A stretch of 64,000 nt of DNA, taken from positions 1 to 64,000 of the forward strand of contig JAUIDR010000014.1 in NCBI GenBank assembly GCA_030428565.1, in the 5' to 3' direction. Below, one piece after another: positions 58,854 to 64,000 of this stretch. A program made the translations under genes and the position numbers. Below the pieces are notes generated by a model that did not search any database, was not told the origin of the DNA, and was given only the letters and a program-made list of their open reading frames with translations. This DNA is from Alphaproteobacteria bacterium (GTDB lineage: Bacteria; Pseudomonadota; Alphaproteobacteria; UBA7985; JAUIBT01). Each line of letters opens with the position of its first letter. The first letter of the stretch is position 1.

Positions 58854-60795
58854 TATGCCAACCCCTGAGAGCAGCGATGCAAGCGCCGCGCGCCCTGCGA
58901 TATTTCTTCTCGGCGCCTCCGGTCTGGCGACGGCTCGCCGGATAAAGGCAGCCTTGCCGCAGGCTGAAATTTGGGGGCAGACCGGGCGCGTGGGCCAGAA
59001 CCAAGCCGATCGCTTTTTTAGCGATGCGCTGTTGACGCTCAAGGCCTTGTTCCAGGCGGGGCGCCCGCTGGTAGCGGTCTGCTCGGCGGGTATCGTTATC
59101 CGCGCGTTGGCCTCGTCGTTGGCAGACAAGCGCCAAGAACCACCGGTGCTAGCGGTGGCCGACGACGGCTCCAGCGTAGTGCCGCTGTTGGGCGGGCATC
59201 GCGGGGCCAATCGCCTGGCTGAAACACTGGCCGACGCGCTGAGCCAAGCGCAAGACGGGCCTAGCCACGCCGCTGTTACAACCGCGGGCGATCTGCGGCT
59301 GTCTTTGGCGCTGGATGAGCCGCCAGCCTGCTGGAGCCTGGCCAATCCACAAGACTACAAGAGTTTTGTCGCCCAGCTTTTGACTGGCGCTAAGGTCAGC
59401 CTTGGCTTGAAGGGTTGCAGCGATGGCGCTGATTGGCTGCACGCCTCTGACCTGAAGTTTGCGCCGAGTGCGCCGTTGCAGATCAGGGAGAGCCTGTCGC
59501 GCGCGCCGCAAGGTAAGGCAACTGAAGGCGATGCAAACGCGTTGGTCTACATTGGACGGCGCGTCTGCTTGGGGGTCGGCTGCGAACGGGGCACGGAGCC
59601 GCAAGTGTTGATCGATTTCGTCGAGGCGCGCTTGGCAGCTGCCGATCTGGACCCGGGCGCTCTGGCAGGTGTCTTTTCGATCGACCTGAAAGCCGATGAA
59701 GCGGCGGTTCACGTCCTTGCCGATCATTTCGGGATTGCCGCGCGTTTTTTCACGAGCGAGCAGCTTGAGAGCCAGGCCGCCTATCTGCGCAATCCTTCAA
59801 ATATCGTGTTCGCTGAGACCGGCTGCCATGGCGTGGCTGAGGGCGCGGCCTTGGCGGCGTCGGGCACGACCCAGCTGCAACAGCCCAAAATCATCGGCCA
59901 GGACGCGGCCAGGGGCTGCACTCTGGCTTGGTCCTTCGCGCACCGCGCTCGTGATCCTAAGAATCCGTTGCAAGCCGGCCTCAGCCTGCCGGGTCTGCCG
60001 CAGGGGCGCTTGACGCTGGTGGGCCTTGGCCCCGGCGATCAGCGTTGGCGCTCGCATGCCGCTCAACGGGCGCTGGACTTGGCCAGCGATTGGGTTGGAT
60101 TCAAAATGTACCTGGATATCGCGGCGGGCGATGGACCGGTCGCCGCCGAGCAGCACAGCTTTGCCATCGGTGAAGAAGCCGATCGCTGCCGCTATGCGCT
60201 GGACTTGGCCGCTAAAGGGCGCGACGTCGCGCTGGTTTGTTCGGGCGATCCGGGCATTTTTGCCATGTCGGCCTTGGTCCTGCAGTTGCTAGATGAGAGC
60301 GACAACAAAGCATGGCGGCGGGTCGCGCTGGCCTTTGAGCCTGGCATCACCGCCATGCAAGGCGCGGTAGCACGCTCGGGCGCTTTGATGGGCCACGATT
60401 TTTGCGCCATTTCGCTATCCGACCTCATGACGCCCTGGGAGCAGATCGAACGCCGCATTGCTGCTGCTGCCGTCTCTGACTTTGTGGTCAGCTTTTATAA
60501 CCCGGTCTCTATGCGCCGCCGCTGGCAACTCGCCCGCGCTAAGGAGCTGTTGTTGAAGGCGCGCCCGGCTGATACGCCCGTCGTTCTGGGTCATTCCATC
60601 GGCCGCCCAGAAGAGCGCATCGAGCACCTGACCTTGGGTGAGCTGGAAGTCGAGCTGGTCGATATGCTGACTGTTGTCTGTGTCGGTGCGGCTTCCTCGC
60701 GCCAGGTGCCGCTGCCCAGCGGCCAAACTTGGGCCTACACTCCGCGTGGCTACAAGCCGCGCCTTTCTTCAGAACCTGAGAGCAAAGAAGCCTAG
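58843..60795 (+). CDS. cobJ: CbiG-CobJ fusion: cobalamin biosynthesis protein with precorrin-3B C17-methyltransferase
   Basis: A 650-residue fusion. The CbiG N-domain (about 15-135) has AVADDGSSVVPLLGGHRGAN. A linker (about 136-230) follows, then a CbiG C-domain/CobE (about 230-365) with RRVCLGVGCERGTEP and IVFAETGCHGVAEGAALAAS. The CobJ methylase (about 390-640) has LTLVGLGPGDQRWRSHAAQ, ALVCSGDPGIFAMSALVLQ and VVSFYNPVSMRRRWQ. CobJ methylates C17 during ring contraction. CbiG opens the delta-lactone in the anaerobic route, so its place beside CobL/CobH-type genes is of interest. CobG is not seen. Confidence 0.93.
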   Translation: MPFDMPTPESSDASAARPAIFLLGASGLATARRIKAALPQAEIWGQTGRVGQNQADRFFSDALLTLKALFQAGRPLVAVCSAGIVIRALASSLADKRQEPPVLAVADDGSSVVPLLGGHRGANRLAETLADALSQAQDGPSHAAVTTAGDLRLSLALDEPPACWSLANPQDYKSFVAQLLTGAKVSLGLKGCSDGADWLHASDLKFAPSAPLQIRESLSRAPQGKATEGDANALVYIGRRVCLGVGCERGTEPQVLIDFVEARLAAADLDPGALAGVFSIDLKADEAAVHVLADHFGIAARFFTSEQLESQAAYLRNPSNIVFAETGCHGVAEGAALAASGTTQLQQPKIIGQDAARGCTLAWSFAHRARDPKNPLQAGLSLPGLPQGRLTLVGLGPGDQRWRSHAAQRALDLASDWVGFKMYLDIAAGDGPVAAEQHSFAIGEEADRCRYALDLAAKGRDVALVCSGDPGIFAMSALVLQLLDESDNKAWRRVALAFEPGITAMQGAVARSGALMGHDFCAISLSDLMTPWEQIERRIAAAAVSDFVVSFYNPVSMRRRWQLARAKELLLKARPADTPVVLGHSIGRPEERIEHLTLGELEVELVDMLTVVCVGAASSRQVPLPSGQTWAYTPRGYKPRLSSEPESKEA

Positions 60796-60796
60796 C

Positions 60797-61561
60797 ATGA
60801 CCGTTCATTTCATCGGCGCTGGCCCCGGCGCACCCGACCTGTTGACCCTGCGCGCACGCGATCTGATTGCCGCTTGCCCGGTCTGTCTCTACGCGGGCTC
60901 GCTGGTGCCTGAGCAGGTCTTGCTGCACGCGCCTAAGGATGCTGAGATCATCGACACAGCACCGCTGCACTTGGATCAAATTATTGAAATCATTGAAGAT
61001 CGCACCGCCAAGGGTCAAGACGTGGCGCGCGTGCATTCGGGTGATCCGTCGCTTTACGGGGCGATCGCCGAGCAAATCCGTCGCTTGGAAGCCAAGGGCA
61101 TCGCCTACGACATCACGCCGGGTGTGTCGGCCTATGCGGCCGCTGCGGCAGAGCTGGGCCAAGAGCTGACCTTGCCCAACGTCTCGCAGTCGATCATTTT
61201 GACCCGCTGTGCGATGAAGTCGACGCCCATGCCGAACCAAGAAGACCTGGTGACTTTCGGGCAATCGGGGGCGACCCTGGTCATCCACCTCGCCATTCGC
61301 AACTTGAAGCAAATCGTTGAAGATTTGAGCCCGCTGTACGGCGAAGATTGCCCGGTGGTGGTTGCCTACCGCGTTGGTTGGCCCGATCAGGCCTTTATTC
61401 GTGGCACCTTGGCGGATATTCGCGGCAAGGTGCGCGAAGCCAAGATTACGCGCACAGCGCTGATTTTCGTGGGCCGCGTCATGGACCCAGATGGCTTTGA
61501 AGATTCAAAGCTCTACGACGAGGGGCACCGCCACATCTGCCGCTACGACACCAAATCTTGA
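60797..61561 (+). CDS. cobM: Precorrin-4 C11-methyltransferase
   Basis: A 254-residue tetrapyrrole methylase that makes precorrin-5. TVHFIGAGPGAPDLLTLRAR is the P-loop. CLYAGSLVPEQVLLHAP, VARVHSGDPSLYGAIAEQIR and VSQSIILTRCAMKSTPMP are specific to CobM/CbiF. VAYRVGWPDQAFIRGTL closes the active site. It starts one base after the cobJ stop codon and completes the operon cobI-cobJ-cobM. The product goes on to steps that need CobF, CobK and then CobL, of which only cobL is in this window. Confidence 0.96.
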   Translation: MTVHFIGAGPGAPDLLTLRARDLIAACPVCLYAGSLVPEQVLLHAPKDAEIIDTAPLHLDQIIEIIEDRTAKGQDVARVHSGDPSLYGAIAEQIRRLEAKGIAYDITPGVSAYAAAAAELGQELTLPNVSQSIILTRCAMKSTPMPNQEDLVTFGQSGATLVIHLAIRNLKQIVEDLSPLYGEDCPVVVAYRVGWPDQAFIRGTLADIRGKVREAKITRTALIFVGRVMDPDGFEDSKLYDEGHRHICRYDTKS

Positions 61562-61906
61562 GGGTGCTGGTCGCCGCGACCGCCACTCGGCTGTGCGCTT
61601 ATGCTTGCAATTTGACTGTCTGCCATGCGCGGCCCGAGTTGTCGCCCTGCGTTCTTGGCAGGTGACATTTGCGAGCTTTTCAGGCATAAGCCTGCCATCG
61701 ACAATGCTTAGCCTGATGGGCTTGCCCTGTTGGCGCTGTGCCCAGCTGGTTCATAGCGCGCCGTTCGTCGGCTAGCATTCTTCTCCCGCCTGGCATCTTC
61801 GCGGCCCCGTATGAGGCCTTGCAAGGTGGCGGGCCTTCCAACAAATTTCATAATCGCAAGCCCCGCCGTTGATTGATGGCCTTGGCTGCGATTTAGGACC
61901 CCTGAC
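61562..61906. other. Gene-free stretch between cobM and the RNA helicase
   Basis: No gene, repeat or clear terminator is seen. It must contain the promoter of the helicase gene. A TTG at 61907 with AGGA upstream could be a longer start of that gene. Confidence 0.5.
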
Positions 61907-62038
61907 TTGATCGATTCACATCACGACCGCCTGGGCGAGACTGCGCCTCTTTTTGACGCCAATTCTGACCTGGTGTCCAGCGCCCAAGTGGACATCGCCG
62001 CTCCTTCCCAAACCGCCACTAAGACGGGCCCCGACACC

Positions 62039-64000
62039 ATGACCGCCGAGACCAACGAGACATTGCCTGCCGCAGCCTTTCAGGCGCTGGGCATCGAAGA
62101 AGGTTATCTGTACCGCCTCGCCAAGCAAGGCATCGAGACGCCGACCGAAATCCAAGAAAAAGCTATTCCTATGGTCTTTGAGGGCCGGGATTTGGTGGCG
62201 CGCGCGCCCACTGGCTCGGGTAAATCAGCGGCCTTCTTGTTGCCAATCCTGCACCGCATCTGGTCGGATCAGTCCAAGATCGTGTTGGAGCCTGGCGCGC
62301 CCCGCGCTTTGGTGCTGGTGCCGACCCGCGAATTGGCTGCCCAGCTGGGCCGTATGGCGCGCGCGTTGCAGCCTCCCAAGACCACGCAGCCTTGTGAGAT
62401 TACCGGCGGCGTGCCCTATCCCCCGCAATTCCGCCTGCTGGATCGCCCGCAACCGATCATGATCGCAACGCCTGGTCGCTTGATTGACCTGATGGACGAT
62501 CAGCGTATTAGTCTGAGCCTGTTGGAAATGCTGGTGCTGGACGAGGCCGATCGCATGCTTGAGATGGGCTTTGCCGAAGCTCTGGATCAGGTCTTGGCGG
62601 CCGCGCCCAAAGAGTGCCAGAAGCTGCTGTTCTCGGCGACCGTACCGCGTTGGGTGGAAAAGGCCGCTAAGCGCTTTTTGAACGAGCCCGCATCGGTCGA
62701 AGTTGGCGCGCGCCACGGCAATACGCCCCAGATCGAGCAGGGCGTCTACTATTGCAGCAGCGAGCGCAAAGCCGACGTGCTGAAGGTTCTGCTGGACGAT
62801 GAAGCCCTCAGCAAGGTCGTTGTTTTCGTCAACGCCAAGGTCAAAGCGGACGAACTCGAAAAGGATTTGCGCAAGGCAGGCATCAAAGCGACCTCTTTGC
62901 ACGGCGATCACAACCAGAGCACCCGCCGTAAGGCGCTGGCGCGGTTTCGCGATGACGAAGTGCGGGTGCTGGTAGCCTCTGACGTTGCCGCGCGCGGGGT
63001 CGATTTGCCCGCCGTATCGCACGTCATTAACTTCGATTTGCCGCGCGAGTTGGAGACCTATATTCACCGCATTGGTCGCACGGGCAGAGCCCAGCAAGAA
63101 GGCGTGGCCATCGCGTTGTGTGACCACTTCGAAATCTCCATGATCCGCTTGATCGAGCGCAAGCAAGGCATCGAGATGTTGGTGCTGGCAGACGAGTTGC
63201 CGCCCAAAGCCAAGCGTAAAAAGGGTAAAGACAGCAAGCACTTGCGCCCTGAATGGTCGAACAAGCGCCAACCCCGTCGAGGCGAAGAAGAGCGCACCGA
63301 TCGTGCCCGCGACAGCGGCTTTGATCCTGACGACATGGCGCGCGCCGATCGTCAAGGCGGCCACAAGCGAACCGGAAAATCTGACCGGGATGAGCGCCGC
63401 GGCGCTGGACGCCCAACCGCGCGGGCGGGTGACAAGCGACAAGGTGCAGCCAGACCGAGTGCAGCCCGGGCCGACGCCTCGCGATCACGCTCACGCAGGT
63501 CGAACGCCGAACGCGATTGGGATACTTCGCGCGAGCAGCGCTTCGTCGGTAATGCCCCGCAGGCTAAGGGCGCCCGCGGTCCGGCACGTTCAGGCAGCGC
63601 TGAAGGATTTGGCCGTCAAGATCGCCCAGAAGGACGCAAGAGACCTGAAAGCCGGGAACGCCCAGAGCGCCAGGAGCGCCCAGAACGCCAGGGGCGACCA
63701 GAACGCCAGGGGCGACCAGAACGCCAGGAGCAACCTGAACGCGGCCCGCGCGCAAAAGATAGCGGACGCAATGAGCGTTCGCAGCGCTTTGCCGATACCG
63801 GCGATAAAAGGGGCGCAAGCCGCAAAGGCCGCCAAGATGATCGGGCTCGTTTTGAGAATGAGCCGACCAAGCGCGCGCGCCGAAAAGGACGCGCAGCTGC
63901 CGAGCCTGCAGCCCCTAGGGGGCGTAGCGGCGCTAAGGCTGCGACGGCAAAGAGCGGCAAGCCTCATGCTGGAAAGCCAAGCGCTGGAAAATTCGCAGGC
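62039..64000 (+). CDS. DEAD-box ATP-dependent RNA helicase, 3' end outside the window
   Basis: 654 codons of a DEAD-box helicase are present without a stop. The Q motif region is FQALGIEEGYLYRLAKQGIE. Motif I is APTGSGKSAA, Ia is PTRELAAQ, Ib is TPGR, motif II is DEAD (LVLDEADRMLEMGF), III is SAT, V is VASDVAARGVDLP and VI is HRIGRTGRA. After about residue 390 comes a long Arg/Lys/Gly/Glu-rich disordered tail with an 18-bp repeat. It likely remodels ribosomal or structured RNA. I used the ATG at 62039; a TTG at 61907 with AGGA before it is possible. Confidence 0.95.
   Translation, partial: MTAETNETLPAAAFQALGIEEGYLYRLAKQGIETPTEIQEKAIPMVFEGRDLVARAPTGSGKSAAFLLPILHRIWSDQSKIVLEPGAPRALVLVPTRELAAQLGRMARALQPPKTTQPCEITGGVPYPPQFRLLDRPQPIMIATPGRLIDLMDDQRISLSLLEMLVLDEADRMLEMGFAEALDQVLAAAPKECQKLLFSATVPRWVEKAAKRFLNEPASVEVGARHGNTPQIEQGVYYCSSERKADVLKVLLDDEALSKVVVFVNAKVKADELEKDLRKAGIKATSLHGDHNQSTRRKALARFRDDEVRVLVASDVAARGVDLPAVSHVINFDLPRELETYIHRIGRTGRAQQEGVAIALCDHFEISMIRLIERKQGIEMLVLADELPPKAKRKKGKDSKHLRPEWSNKRQPRRGEEERTDRARDSGFDPDDMARADRQGGHKRTGKSDRDERRGAGRPTARAGDKRQGAARPSAARADASRSRSRRSNAERDWDTSREQRFVGNAPQAKGARGPARSGSAEGFGRQDRPEGRKRPESRERPERQERPERQGRPERQGRPERQEQPERGPRAKDSGRNERSQRFADTGDKRGASRKGRQDDRARFENEPTKRARRKGRAAAEPAAPRGRSGAKAATAKSGKPHAGKPSAGKFAG
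63659..63730 (+). repeat. 18-bp x4 tandem repeat in the helicase tail
   Basis: Four in-frame 18-bp units such as cgaccagaacgccagggg encode RPERQE or RPERQG. The unit is six codons and lies in the basic RNA-binding tail. Confidence 0.88.

Overview
This window looks like chromosomal DNA from an alphaproteobacterium, possibly of a Rhodospirillales-like lineage. The evidence is gene content read by eye: a short DnaA-like HdaA protein, an ATP12 F1-ATPase assembly chaperone, a DUF2066 protein beside hdaA, MmsA, TRAP transporters, aerobic-type cobalamin genes and the blocks dapF-mtaB-ftsY, ffh-rpsP and secG-pyrG. The sequence is GC-rich and densely coding. I saw no rRNA, tRNA, CRISPR array, transposase or prophage.

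Layout. 0-6.6 kb: the end of a carboxymuconolactone decarboxylase-like gene, an SDR protein with an altered active site, an ABC solute-binding protein with a permease, an MFS exporter, then cobH-cobL. 6.6-16.3 kb: a 104-bp repeat, a small membrane protein, purM-purN, a DUF2066 protein, hdaA, yqgE, a DsbD/ScsB-type disulfide reductase, a peroxiredoxin, a GST and an SDR. 16.3-27.4 kb: an accessory-looking catabolic region with an AraC-family pseudogene, mmsA, a LysR regulator, two tandem copies of the 104-bp repeat, an Asp/Glu racemase-family gene, a ThDP-dependent decarboxylase-like gene, a DadA-like oxidoreductase and a complete DctP-DctQ-DctM TRAP transporter. 27.4-43.4 kb: housekeeping blocks (trpE, ppiD, secG, pyrG, ftsY, mtaB, dapF, ffh, rpsP, marC, atp12, pccB). 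43.5-57.9 kb: an AsmA-like giant, a ribbon-helix-helix protein, a PfkB kinase, a MaoC hydratase, an acetylpolyamine amidohydrolase-like/GATase/cupin operon, a YCII protein, a GST, gloB, a methyltransferase, small membrane or secreted proteins and a 'virulence factor'/MetF-like pair. 57.9-64 kb: cobI, a cbiG-cobJ fusion and cobM, then a DEAD-box RNA helicase cut by the window end.

How the genes fit together. Two separate cobalamin loci (4.7-6.6 and 58.1-61.6 kb) cover most of the corrin methylation steps. The 17-27 kb cluster reads as import of an organic or amino acid (TRAP), oxidation to a 2-oxo acid (DadA-like), decarboxylation (ThDP enzyme) and aldehyde oxidation (MmsA), with LysR control; the substrate is unknown.

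The most unusual signals are non-coding. There is a structured 104-bp repeat in three copies. A 758-bp gene-free stretch before ffh carries a palindrome and two terminator-like hairpins. Short tandem duplications are frequent: inside genes their unit length is always a multiple of three, while several of those between genes have other unit lengths. I found no clear new multi-gene system; the repeat family and the ffh leader are the best leads.
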